Below, piece after piece: positions 32,867 to 44,633 of a stretch of DNA of 64,000 nucleotides (positions within the stretch are counted from its first letter, which is position 1; each line of letters starts with the position of its first letter). Source of the DNA: Anthoceros angustus (Eukaryota; Streptophyta; Anthocerotopsida; Anthocerotales; Anthocerotaceae); assembly GCA_010909165.1 (NCBI GenBank), contig MU008195.1:434001-498000 (forward strand). Direction: 5' to 3'. A model generated the notes under the pieces. It was given only the letters and a program-made list of their open reading frames with translations. It ran no database searches and had not been told where the DNA came from. The translations under genes were made by a program, and so were the position numbers.

Positions 32867-33480
32867 CCCTACCTCCCGCCCGAGCGGCTCCTCTCCCAAC
32901 GAGGCGGCGGCCTGCTCCTGCCCGCGCGTCTAGGCGCCGAATCCCGCGAGCCGCCACGCGCTCCTCTGCCAATTCCGGCGCTCGCTCTCCCGCAACCAGC
33001 GCGCCATGGCGAGCGATGCGCGGGAATGCCTACGTACCAGGCCTCAGATCCGTGCATTCAGCGAGCTCAGCTCCGCAGGAGCAGCAGCCGCATCCGCCGC
33101 CGCAGCAGCAGCAGCAGCAAGGAAAGACGTCTCCTCCCGCACGACGTCCCAGCGGCGCGCACACAGCGAGACGTCTCTCACCCGCACCCTGGATCCAGCA
33201 GAAACCGCACCAGCCGCTGCAGCAGCAGGCGCAGGAACGAGGAAGCAGGACCCGAAGGTGGCGACGATGGCGGACGAGCGGCCCAGCGCGGAGGAGGAGG
33301 AAGAAGTGCGGAGGAGCGAGGGAGGAAGACGGGCGGCGAAACCCGACCGACAAAGGGTTTCGCCGGGGCCGGGACCCCGTACTGTGCGGCGAAGAGATGC
33401 GAGCAGCCGTCACGTGGGCTAATAGCGGGGCCCGGGTACCACCCACGGACCGGGTAGTGGCGGGTGCAGGAGACGTGTAC
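32867..33480 (-). promoter_or_regulatory. GC-rich leader and promoter region of JAZ
   Basis: The sequence is GC-rich with a (CAG/GCA)n run at about 33075-33120. The JAZ frame stays open upstream of its first ATG but has no further ATG. Several long frames here are compositional. The 5' untranslated region and promoter of JAZ are the likely content. Confidence 0.4.
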
Positions 33481-33754
33481 CCGGTAGGCGATTAGCGTCC
33501 GCTCCCGCTTCAAAACCTCACGCTCCAGTTCCCACTGGCCCCGCGGCCTGCTTAACGACTCACCTACGCGCCTACGGCCACCCTCACGTTTTAATTGCGC
33601 GCACGGCCCTGTCACCCTGCCCTCCCTACCTTGCCTGTCACTCCCCCCATCAACCCCATCAACTCCGCCCGGACACCCACCACCCCTCTTTCCCCCGCTT
33701 TCCCTTTCCCTTTCACGTTTCACTGCTTTCCGCATCTGTCAGACCTCCTCCTCC

Positions 33755-33887
33755 TCCCCCTCCCTCGTCGCCACAGTTTTACATTCCTCCTCCTCCTCCG
33801 ATTATCAAACCTTTATACATCCTCCCTCCCTCGTCGCCACAGTTTTACATTCCTCCTCCTCCTCCGATTATCAAACCTTTATACATC
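33755..33887. repeat. 66-bp tandem duplication
   Basis: Two almost identical 66-base copies (tcgtcgccacagttttacat ... attatcaaacctttatacat) lie head to tail with a cctcct-rich spacer. Probably recent slippage. Confidence 0.85.
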
Positions 33888-34060
33888 CCTCACGACAACC
33901 ACGTTGCCGACATCACCTTACGCTTTTAAATGGAAGTCGGTGGAGTTTCCAACACCGTCCTCTTACTTGTCTCCATAGGTCATGACTAACGTGTCTTCCT
34001 CTTTACACACATGTGCTCATGGTGTATAACAAAACGTGTCTTCCTATGAATATATCACAC

Positions 34061-34180
34061 GGTGGGTGGTGGGTGGTGGGTGGTGGGTGGTGGGTGATGG
34101 GCGATGGGTGATGGGTGATGGATGATGGGTGATGGGCGATGGACGATGGACAATGGCCGATGGGTGGTGGGCGGTGGGCG
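34061..34180. repeat. G-rich GGTGGGT/GATGGGT microsatellite
   Basis: About 16 units of ggtgggt shading into gatgggt. Runs of three G every three to four bases on the plus strand could form G-quadruplexes. Confidence 0.8.
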
Positions 34181-35132
34181 GTTCCGGATCCCCGCACACG
34201 ACCTTTTGATGATGAAATCAATCGTTACCTACCCTGTAACAGGAATCCAGGAGGCGGAAAGAGGACACATCCGAAGAGAGTACTCTGGGCGTATCCATCA
34301 TATGTACCTGAATGTTATCGTTACCGACATCCGTTATTCGTTATTCGTTATTCGTATGTACATAGGCAACCGTATCCGACATCCGTTATGTGTATGTACA
34401 TACATACATGGACAACCGTATCCCAACCGTTATCCAACATCCGTTGTCCGTACGTTCATGTGGCAACCGTATCCCAACCGTCATAGTCACGGACGTACGT
34501 TCGTACATAGTAAACCGAGTTAGTTATACCCTCGGCAAAGTATGTATGTACATACCTAGACGTGTGTGAAGCTTACGTGTAAGCTGCATATCCGATGAGG
34601 ATTATTTTCTCGACCCAGCACCATACGAAGATAGAGAAGGTGCCGGAAGATGCGAAAAGTAGGAAGGGTGTGGAGAAGGACAAACGTGCATGTTTGCGAG
34701 CGAGAATTAAATGATTTTTGGGAAGAGCGAGAGGGAGAGAGAGAGAAAGATAAGACGGGGACAGGATGTCTATCCGTGTGTAGAGAGCATGTGAGGAGGT
34801 GAAGAAACACATGGTCCCGTGTTCCGAGGTAGTGCGTGGCCCTTGGGAAATTTTTTTAAACGCGCGGGTACTTTGACCGTGTCAAAAGAAGGGGGCGCTC
34901 GATTCCTCCCAACTGCAAGGAAGCGGAGTAAAGTAATGGAGAGAAATAAGACATGTGACGGACAGGGGGACGGCCGGGCCCTGGGCAAGCGGATGAGCAG
35001 GTGCTTTTTTGACGACATACCTACCCGGTCAAGCTGACCGGCTAACGCGGGTCATTTATTGCATGGAGGGGAAGGGTGTACGGACAAACGGCACGTTAAG
35101 CCCGAGGCCGGGGACGGGCCGAGTGCCGAGTA

Positions 35133-35167
35133 CCGACTGCCGACTGCCGACTGCCGACTGCCGACTA
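35133..35167. repeat. ccgactg heptamer array
   Basis: Five head-to-tail copies of the heptamer ccgactg. Confidence 0.85.
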
Positions 35168-35864
35168 AGCGCACGAGGTAGGCAAGTGCGGGATCTGAAT
35201 ATCCATCTGCCATCCCTAACCTAACCCCGGCCCATGTGCGCCACATGGATGCGGCCCCGAGATACTTGGCACCTCGTGGGTTTTGGCGTTCGAGTGGCTT
35301 GTCGCCGTCCACCGGCACGCGGCGGTGGCGGGTACCGGTACTGCCGGTCGGGCCAGCCGGGTAGGTGACTGACCGCGACCGCGACCGCCACCGCCACCGC
35401 CACCCGCTGGCCCCGCCCCCGTTTTTACTGGAACATGTGACCCTGTCCAGACTGCAGTGCAGTCCAGGACTCCAGTCATCTGGCCAGGTGTGGGGCCCAC
35501 GCCGCACGAGGCACGCGCTCCGTCTGCCCGTCTGGCCCTGGCCCGCGCAAGCCCGTCCACCCACGCCGCTATCGCTGCGTACTCAGCTTTAGGGTTTCTC
35601 ATCCCTGCTCGACCTCTTACGGGGACACTCTTTTTTCACTTGTCGTTGCAGTTGTTACATATTCGTGCGATGCAAGAGAGTGTTTGATGGACCATGTTAC
35701 AATACTATTTTACGAATATGATACTTGGAATCTGAGATGTAAATAAGTTTATATATAATTATATAATAATTGGTTATATATTTAAATATTCAGTAAATAA
35801 TTTATATTCAGCAGCAATTGCAAAAGGATGTGAAGATAAGGTTTGTAATATTGGTAATATGCAT

Positions 35865-36080
35865 TGTGTTTTATTGAGGGAAAAAACGATGGGGGAAAAA
35901 TCCATCGAGCACGGTAGACCTCGGGGGTCAAGGTGAAATAGAGCGACTAAGCTCCTTACCTATAGTTATCTACTGCTCCCAGAACATCAGATATAGGAAG
36001 AACAAATGGCCTTCAAATGACGGAGGAAGAGGAAGAAGCGTCACTTGCCGTCGCCGCCTTGGGAAGGATTGCCGTTGAGA
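35865..36080. repeat. dispersed repeat, copy 3
   Basis: Third member of the family seen at 18480 and 19075 (ttttattgagggaaaaaacg, gcgactaagctcc, then cacttgccgtcgccgcctt matching cacttgttgtcgttgctttc of copy 2). Confidence 0.4.
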
Positions 36081-36607
36081 GGGCCCTTTGAATAGCAATG
36101 GAGCCTCGTTGTCTGAATTAAGCTGTGAAATAAGAAAGGGACAACCCCGGGCGATGCATGATTCACGCATTTCATTTGACAAAGCATTTGACGGGGCTTC
36201 AGTACTCGTAAGAAATAATTATCTTTTTTGGCTTATCCGCCCTATTTCGGATGTTATTCACCAATTATAAAATGAGCAGCTACTCTGAGGTGATGCTTAT
36301 TGCAAATATAAAGAGATAGATGTCCACATAACAAAGCTTCTACAACTATCTTCGAGCAATTCTTGAGTGAAGAACTGGATGTACGGCAATAGAATGTTCA
36401 AAGCACCTTGTTTCAAGAGTACATTTCAATGCTCGAAGCACATTTTTTCATCGTTTTTTTGGTGAAAAAATTATTGCTCTCTAAATTGCATGTCATAAAG
36501 CCATGAGATACTGTAAACCGACCCTTATTTGTCACGAGAGTGCTTCACTCAAGAGATTGATAACTCGAACACACTTGCCATTGTAGGTACATGTCAGACT
36601 CTCAATC

Positions 36608-37920
36608 TCAGTCGAAAATACAACCGAGCAAATGAGCTACCCCATAAATTCCAACAATCCAAAACAATGGATAGAACATGGGTAGTAGATTTTCATGTGG
36701 CTCTGGAGGAGGAGGAGGATTTACGGAAGGTTTAGGGATGGAACAATTTAAGTCATATTTGGGATGACCATTCATATCAGCCAATCCCCAAAATTCGTCA
36801 AACCATCGCCCGTAAAAATTGGATTTCAAGTTTTCGTCCACCAATCCAGATATAAAGACTTCTATAGCTTGGTTCGGTCGAAGTGGGGTACCCTTTCCGC
36901 TACGCAGATAGTTGCATAGACCTTGATTAAATCTTTGTGCACTAGTCACATTTGCAGTGTCGGCACCATTTGATGGCCACCCTACTCCATCCACAATGAT
37001 CTTCATGTCCGGAACACCTATGTTTGTCAATGCACCTACAACCCTATCGTACATTGCTACGAAATCGTTGTGATAGCCATATATATTTGTATAATGGTTG
37101 TCAAAGAATGCATAGGATATAGGAAAGTAAGCATTCTTATACGTATCCAAGAATGGGTTTATATTGATCGTAAATGCTCCATCTACTGCATGTAAGAACT
37201 TAACAATGTCTGTTACCAATGCGTAAGAGTTTGCAGTGAAATTTGCCAATGATGGACTTCTGCTGTTTGATATGATATCTCCGCTAAATGGAACGGTAAG
37301 AGTAACAATACGAATAAGACCTGTTTGTCTTAAAACATGGTATAAATTTTTCAATGCTGGCAATAATGCAGAACTATATTGACCAACATGAGGATCATGA
37401 ATGGACAATGTTTCGTTGCCTACAACAAGTGATCTGTACAACATATTCAATTTGAATTCAGATAAACATAAATATCTGATGTCATGTTAAGCTTGAAAAA
37501 TTTGATCTAACAGTACACCACAAACATAAATCAAAAGACTTACGTGATATTTAATCCTGCATTGCGATAGTGTATTACATGGTCAAAAACCCAAAGGAAG
37601 GCTTCCTCTTTATCTTTTGAAATATGTATGGCATCATCGTTACTACATTGAACTACTACTTCAAACGGCAGATCTTCGGCCTGTAGATGTGATTTAAAAT
37701 ATTCAGAATCAACAAATCCAGTCAATATTGAACGATTTGACGGAAAGATCTTCACTTTATCAAATCCATACGATTTGATGAGTTTGAAACTATGCTTTGC
37801 ATCGGGAATTTGATTTGAAAAAGTCCCCCAATTAACACCAATTCCTTGAACTCCCAAAATGATTGCATGAAGAATAAATATACAAATTGGTATAATAAGA
37901 AATGTAATATTAGATTCCAT
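36608..37920 (-). CDS. GH17 beta-1,3-glucanase-like protein B, nucleophile Glu replaced
   Basis: Two exons (37920-37544 and 37433-36608) joined in the same phase and at the same place as in gene A encode 400 residues. The start MESNITFLIIPICIF gives a good signal peptide; an in-frame ATG at 37944 is an alternative. The GH17 barrel shows IGVNWGTFS, KSYGFDKVKIFPSN, LVVGNETLS with the acid/base Glu present (E133), and IIVDGVGWPSNG, where the catalytic nucleophile Glu is Gly (G275, codon GGA). A Pro-rich spacer (VNPPPPPEPHE) leads to a hydrophobic tail, suggesting a GPI or membrane anchor. Hydrolysis by the usual double displacement should not be possible. It is a diverged paralogue of the gene at 19.5 kb. 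The frame is intact, so the protein is probably made. Confidence 0.87.
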
Positions 37921-39714
37921 CGCTATAACATATCTCAAAGTCATGATATCACACAAAATTCGACATCTTGTGATGAAAAGCCTTGCTATGAAAACCTTTT
38001 GTGCAAATTACACTGAAAAAAAAGAATAAAAACAATTCAAGTTAAAAAATGTTGATTGTCTTATACCAATAATGAACCTCTAAAACTCATACTTGACTTC
38101 AACACTTCAAGACATAACATTCCAAACCCCATGAATCTAAACGAAGGAAGGATTCAGGGGCATTCATCATCTTAAATAATAGAGACATTCGATTGGCCCC
38201 AAAATACCAAAACAATCCAAAAATTACAATGAAAAACCCGACCCATGGTGTCCTTGCGAGACTGTTGCGCCAGCAAATTACACCAATAAAACTATCACCT
38301 AGGTTTTCCTCAGCGGGGGAAAAACTTGCATGAAAAAAAATTGCAATCCTAATTCTTACCACGAGAACTCACACCGGAAAGCTTACACTCTAGTTGTTCT
38401 TCAGGATATTCACACTCCACAAGATCTTTGGGTGGAAAAAATTGCACATATTCTTACCTTGCAATTCCAAGTCTCACCGAGAATATTGCCAAAAACAATT
38501 ACACTCCAAAAGGCACCTACAAATTCTTGGATCACAAAATTCTCCTCGACTCTCCTTACGTACTGCTCGAAAAAGCCTAAGTGTTGGGGAAGCGGGGGGC
38601 GAGCGCTCCAAGAATACCTAAGACCTGAAAAAGCAAGCCTTAAAAGAGAGGTGAGAAATTTCTTTATTAGTTACTTTCCAAAACAATTCTTTGGTCAGTA
38701 TGGCCTCAATGGAAGTGCACAAGTAATAGCCGTTGCTTACGATTTGGTGTGATATATTACCCACTACGTTACTTATAAACATGTGGAGACTTATGGGACT
38801 CCAATTTGGTGACGGATTTCCGTTATGGAACTTGGTACTTAACAACTTGTACCATGGTGTGCCTAAGCTACCTGCACCAAAGGCATCCACTCCCTTTAGG
38901 CACCCCATCTAAGTACTGATCTAGCACATGATGGTTAATAACGACGCTCTTATAAATGTGTGTACATTTGGCCTAAGCTATTTGGACAAGACAAACACGC
39001 CATACCATACTAGTTAATCATGTGCTATAAGCTTATGGACCTGCCTATTATGTTAAGTTGCTTCCTTAGATTAATATTGCACTCCTTAAAGAACTCGACA
39101 CTGAGCCCATTTTGGTAGTAAACAGTATCTCCTTTGAAAGGGGTTTGTCTCCCATAAAGGGGTTTGGGCCTCAAAAACCCAGAAAAAAAGACCCCTCAAA
39201 ACAAGCAAAAACACTACACATAAAAAACCCCAGTTATTTTGACATGTATAGATTGATATTGACCATCTAGATTTACCTCAAATACCAATGACGATACGGT
39301 TTGAGCCGAAGATGATTCGCACATTCAAGCCAAAACGACAAGGGATTTTGAGGATTTTGGATAGGTGTCAGGAATCGGAGAAAGGTCTTTCATAGACGAC
39401 TCACACTACTAGCAAGGTGTACACTAGGCTCATTCCCCCATTAAAGCGCCTAGACCAACAGAAAGTACTCACACATCTTAACCGTTGATCTGTTACTGCA
39501 GAATGCCAATCCAGAAAGCCATATTGCGCGGGATGTCCGCTGCAACCGACAACATAAAAGGAGCAATTGTCAAAACCTAAGGTGCATCTGCGTCGGACGT
39601 CGACTAGAAGAACTGATATATTGACCAAGACCATCTTTGACAGGACTAAACATGGGCTTTTAAAAACCGCGTCAGACATCCGATGCAGTGGAGTGACACT
39701 ACCCCTGGCATTTT
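37921..39714. other. intergenic, likely old repeat sequence
   Basis: The first 200 bases should hold the GH17-B promoter. The rest, especially 38270-38960, has the look of degraded retroelement sequence, but I could not match it to a family. No gene is called. Confidence 0.3.
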
Positions 39715-40083
39715 TGTAATCGGCATTCCTCGGAGACAGGAGACCAAGACAATGGCGGGCGGAGATGGGAGGGGCCGTCTTGATTCTTGGGAGCGGGTCA
39801 AGTAGCCTCCGCCTCCCGTCTGCACGTGTCCTTTTCTCCTTGATCGGGTTCGAGTCCGGGTTACTAGCTAGCTAGGTTAGTGTCATCTAGGTTAGCCTAA
39901 TCGACTTCCATTTAACCGTGGTTGGCCTATTTGCCTCAACCAGCTTCCTAATGCGCCCTAGTCTCGCTTTCGGCCTTCCTACGCTAGCTCGCAATCTGCC
40001 TAGCCACCGATCACATAGCTAGCATCTATCATCAAGGCGGCTTGTCCGCTTGTCCGCTCACCGATGCATTTATCTGCGTGACA
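39715..40083 (-). repeat. gypsy 3' LTR
   Basis: 369 bases bounded by TG...CA on the element strand and flanked outside by ATTTT. Matches the other LTR with scattered differences. Confidence 0.92.
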
Positions 40084-40387
40084 TCCTCCTTCCTCTAGCG
40101 AGCATCGGGAGGGCCTCGCTTCTTCATTCTCGCTTTGGGTTTCTGAGGTGTTGAAAAGTTTCGATGAAGGCTTGGTTTCCCAACTCGGGTCCTCTTGATG
40201 GTCGCCTCCCAGCTCACCAAGTATTCCTTCACGGTCCCGCCGCAACACTCGCTCGACGCCGAGAATCTCTGGGTTGGAAGATGAGCTGGTCACCGCTTGA
40301 ACTTGCGCCTTCTCGGCAAGTTGCCGCACTCCTTCCCTCCTCCTTCTTCGCTAGCTGGCACCGCTTGGTTGGGTCCTTCTCTCCTAG

Positions 40388-40870
40388 TCAGAAATTCAGT
40401 TGCAACACCGTACTTCCCTCCATCGGCCGATGTTGCGCTCTTCTTAGGCGATGCTTGGCGGTGGGTCCATCGCCTAGGAACTTCAGGAGGCTCTCCACAA
40501 ACTTCTTAAGCAAGGACACATGAAAGCTGCACATCTTCCGGATCGGGCAAGTCGAGTTGGTAACCGCAGAAATTTTCTTACTCACGGCAAAAGGTCCCAC
40601 ATACCTGTATGCCAACTTTGCCTTACCTTCTTGTAGACGGGAGTAACGATTTGGCTTGACTCTCAGCCAGACCAGATCTCCTACCTCGTGCTGGTCATCG
40701 CGTCTCTTCTTGTTGGGATGTGCGGCTCTGCGCTGATTCACGACTTGCATACGCAGGATGGCATCGTTAAGGGCTTCATGCATCTCTTCACTTAGCTCCG
40801 TCACCGACTTTGGCTCACCACCCAATACTGGCCACAGACGTGGAGGGGGCAAGTTCTTGCCATAAATCAT
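40388..40870 (-). pseudogene. gypsy integrase C-terminal domain
   Basis: The frame contains the typical plant Ty3/gypsy integrase C-terminal end: VGDLVWLRVKPNRYS, YRYVGPFAVSKKI and SFHVSLLKKF. It is separated by a frame change from the integrase core upstream (higher coordinates). A chromodomain is not evident. Confidence 0.75.
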
Positions 40871-41003
40871 TTTGAAGGGTGAGTATCCTGCTGTCGAATG
40901 CTTTGCGAGTTGTAGGCAAACTCCACCAAGGGCAGACTTCTTCCCACTTGCTGCTTGTCATGGCGTAAGGTCCGAGCAAGTCCTCCATGGTCAGTTCAAC
41001 TTC

Positions 41004-41915
41004 TCACTGGCTCCATCGACAGTATGGTACTACCGAGCTCGACATTGCTTGATGCCTAGGCTCTTGCAGGAAGCACCAAAACTCAGATGTGAACTTGGAA
41101 TCTCGATCGCTCACTATCTCCTGTGGCACCCCGTGCAGTCTCACTACTTTCTTGAGGAAAATGGGAGCTAATGACTTGGCCTTTATAGTACCCTTTACCG
41201 GAATAAAGTGAGCCAATTTAGTAGCTCTGTCCATGCAAACCCAGATGGCGTCATTTTCTCTTCGAGTCTTGGGAAGGCAAGTCACAAAATCGCACGACAT
41301 GCTTTGCCACTTCTCGCAAGGGACTTGTAGCGGCATCAAGAGTCCTACTGGAGACTTCCTTTCAACCTTCGTTTGCTGACAAGGTAAGCATGTTCTTACA
41401 TACTCTATACACTCTGCTCGCATGCCCTTCCACCACACATGTTCCTTCAAACGATAAGTTTCGGCCCATGCCCATGTGCCTGCAGGAGCATCATGTGCAT
41501 CATGGAGCAAGGTTAGCTTCAAGCTTGAGCAACATGCGGGTATGCAAAGCTTCCTTTCTATATAGAGCCCCTTGATGAGTCTTGTATCATCCCCAAGCTC
41601 GAGGGTCTCCAAGAGTGACACTGCCCTCCAACTTGCGAGGATGTTACTCAAATGCTCATCTTGGTCGACTCCCTCACCTCCTTCCACATGTCGGACTCCA
41701 CGCGACACTACACCTTCTTCGCTCGAGCATCGAATTAAATTTGCCTTACAGGAGTAGGAGATCGTGAAGTGGAAATCGCCAAGTACTCGCCCACCTTCGT
41801 TGTCGGGGTTCAACAAAAGTTGCTTGAAAAAATGCTCCAAGCTACGATGGTCTGTGTATACCACAAACTCACTCCCATAGAGGTAATGTCTCCAAGCTTT
41901 TAGTGCATAAACCAT
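41004..41915 (-). pseudogene. gypsy RNase H end and integrase core
   Basis: It begins with the end of RNase H (VVYTDHRSLEHFFKQ). The integrase zinc-binding region (YVRTCLPCQQTKVERK) and core (MSCDFVTCLPKTR, IVSDRDSKFTSEFW) follow. The frame then breaks before the C-terminal domain. Confidence 0.8.
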
Positions 41916-42796
41916 GCCAAGCTCCTTATCGTGAGTTGTGTAATTGCACTCTGCCTTGGAGTTTCCTTGATAGGAAACTTACACTCTTTCCATCTTGTTG
42001 CGACAAGACCTAGGGCTAGATTTGATGCGTCGGTTCTTACCACAAATGGCTTCTCCATATCCGGCAAGGTAAGAATAGCGACGTCACCGCTTTCTTCATC
42101 TGTGAAATGCCACTTTGGCCTCTTCGACATTGGAAACTTGGATGCCTTGCAAGTCAAGTTTGTCAGCGGCACTGCTATCTTCGCATATTGTGGTATGAAA
42201 CTCCTCATTTGTACACACATGCCTAAGAATTGCTGCACCTGCAGTTTAGGGCGGTAGTTCTCGAAGAACTCGCACTTTGCTTTCCTTGCATACAATTGGT
42301 GTTCTCTCAGGGCTGTGAGCACTAATACTAGGTGTTGCTTATGCTCCAGGGCATCCTTGGAGTACACTAAGATATCGTCAACGAAAACTTCTACAAATCT
42401 CCCGAGGTAGGGCCGCAATATCTTGGTCATGAGCGTTGTGAAGGTTGCTGGTGCATTTGTCATGCCGAAAGGCAACACCAGGAACTGAAAGTGGCCGTAC
42501 CTCGTCCGAAATGCAGTTTTATACTCATCTCCAGCCCGAATTCGTATCTGGTGAAAGCCTGCCTGAAGATTAACCTTGCTGAAAATCTTGGCGCCTACTA
42601 GGTTGTCAAGTATCTCTTCTATTCTTGGCATTTGGAAGCGATTCTTGACAGTTGTTGCATTCAGACCCCTATAGTCAATGCACATGCGGATTTTGCCGTT
42701 TCTATGTTTCACGATGAGCAGTGCGATATGGTGATCTGATGGCTCTACTAACCCTTTCTTTAACAAGCTATCTCTGCTTGGACTGCATGTTCTCAC
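41900..42796 (-). pseudogene. gypsy reverse transcriptase
   Basis: Reverse transcriptase motifs are well preserved: RMCIDYRGLNATTVKNR, FSKVNLQAGFHQIRI, LPFGMTNAPATF and the catalytic FVDDILVYSK. The RNase H start (VRTDASNLALG) follows. One expected Asp (FSKxDL) is Asn. The frame ends before the rest of RNase H. Confidence 0.85.
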
Positions 42797-43283
42797 TGGA
42801 GCAAGCTGTATGGGGCTTAGCTCAGCCTCCCGCCACGGTCTATAGCGTGATCTACGTCTCTCCTTGGGGCAGCCCGCATCTCGGAGAAGACATCTTCAAA
42901 GGCGTCCAAGACTTCTTGCAACTCGAAGGTACCTCTCCCACCGGTGACCAATTTGTACGTGCTCTACTTGGCAACAATCAGAGAGAACGCAGCATACTCA
43001 ACTTCCTCTTTTGAGTGCCCTCCTAGCATTTCTTGTTGAGAACAACTTGTCCTTCGATCGCAAGGAGGCTCCTTGCAACTTCAACTCTTTGCCTTGCCAT
43101 TGCAACGCTATTTCGTGCTTCGAATGAGATGTTGGGGTCCACCTTCCACAACCAATCTTGCCCCGAGCACTTCATGTGCTAGAGCATCGATAACCTCAAG
43201 TCCGACTGGTGTATCCTGAATATTGATGCTGGTCGAATTTCGTGTAAGGTTACCTTCTCCACCATGCCATTGGCTAACTTCAT

Positions 43284-43781
43284 TCATGTTTGTGTGCTAT
43301 ACCACATGGCTTCTGGGGCGTCCTTGGCCACATCTGCTCTTACGTAGCTGTGTGAGGATCCTCCATCCACTAAGAAAGTGACTCGTTTGCCTCCCAACAA
43401 TCCCTCAACTATCAGCGATCTGTGCTTGAGGTGTTCATAACACTTGGACCTTTCTTGCTCATTGCTGCCTAGTCTGATCTCTACTCCTTTGTTCTTCCTG
43501 TCATGACATTCTGGATCTGATTTACTGTCCAATCTATCCAGTGCGTTGACTGCAGCTTGTCCTCCTGCAGGGCCAATGGTGCTCTTCCTTGCTCTCAGCC
43601 ACTTGCCGTATAAGGCTCCATATGGACAGTGTCTGGATATGTGATCAGGGGCAATGCAAATGAAGCATAGGCCTTTCATCATGAATTCCTTCTTCTCCCT
43701 TTCATCTCTTTGTTTGAATTCAATCGGCTCTTCTTGTTGGTTGACGCTATCGTGGCTCGTGTGCTCGACCTTGGCTTCCAT
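43284..43781 (-). pseudogene. gypsy zinc knuckle and protease region
   Basis: A CCHC zinc knuckle (CFICIAPDHISRHC) is followed by the retropepsin-like site FLVDGGSSHSYV. The usual D-S/T-G triad reads D-G-G, so the protease is probably inactive. Confidence 0.75.
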
Positions 43782-43967
43782 GTGTGCTGGCCACTATACT
43801 TTGCTTGGTCTGCACCTCCTTGCACGGATTGGCTGCCATTGCGGCCGGAGCTAACGTTTTCACGCTATAATTTTCTATATCCATGGCGCATGGCCTCTTC
43901 AACTGTTGAGCAACGTTGATGTTTAATTCCCAACTTATACTCTGGCTTCACAGATCACAATATCTAG

Positions 43968-44633
43968 CTAACTTGGCTTCTTGCTCCAAGTCGTAACTTG
44001 AGCATGGTTTTCATGAAACTCAAGTGAAATTCCTCTAAGGAGCCTGTATGCTTGAGGGCATACCATCTTGACCAGCAACGTTCCTTGTGGTCCTTGGGCG
44101 AAAATTTTGGAGGACTTGACTTTCATCACTTCCCATGAGAGGACAGGTGGCTTCTCCCCCCTTTTGCTGGCTTCTCTTCTATTCTCCCACCACGCCCTCG
44201 CCAAATGACTGGTATAATGTGCAGCGAGATCAATTTTCTCTTTCTCAGTCATTTTCACCGCTTCAAAATATACCGAGAAAGCTTGAGTCCACTCTTGCAG
44301 CTTTGTAGGACTCCTATCTTGACAGCTCAGTGTCTCAAACTTGGCTCTCTTCCTCAAATCGTCGTTCTTGGTAGGCTCTGGACCCTCATCGAATGCTCTG
44401 GCCTCCCTTTCTGCTTGTTCTTGAACTGCTCGCTTGAGCCCGTTCATGTCTTGCAACTTGCACCTCCGGGCCATGTCCGGCGCGTGGTCACTTTGCTCTT
44501 CTTCACCTAGACCTTGAATCCGGAACTGTTTTAGAGTTACAGAGGGAGTCTGCGCTTCAGTTTGTAGCCTGGTGGGTGTTGCTACGTGTGCTGTTATGTT
44601 GACAAGCCCTTCGAGTTCTCCAGGTACCGTCAC
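43968..44633 (-). pseudogene. gypsy gag region
   Basis: A 221-codon frame with the gag-type core (KIDLAAHYTSHLARAWWENR and a preceding TKLQEWTQAF). It lies at the expected place upstream of the zinc knuckle, which is now in another frame. Confidence 0.65.

Larger units (their letters stand above)
33481..36607. other. intergenic, low-complexity sequence
   Basis: No gene is supported. It contains a 66-bp tandem duplication (33755-33887), a (GGTGGGT)n-type run (about 34061-34175), imperfect palindromes around gtatgtacatac (34370-34560), a heptamer array ccgactg of about five copies (35133-35167), CG-rich low complexity at 35200-35600 and one dispersed-repeat copy (35865-36080). Confidence 0.4.

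Noticed and set aside
39840-39875. B-box-like ggttcgagtcc suggesting a tRNA gene
   Set aside because: It lies inside the gypsy LTR, has no A box or cloverleaf, and the matching site in the other LTR is disrupted.
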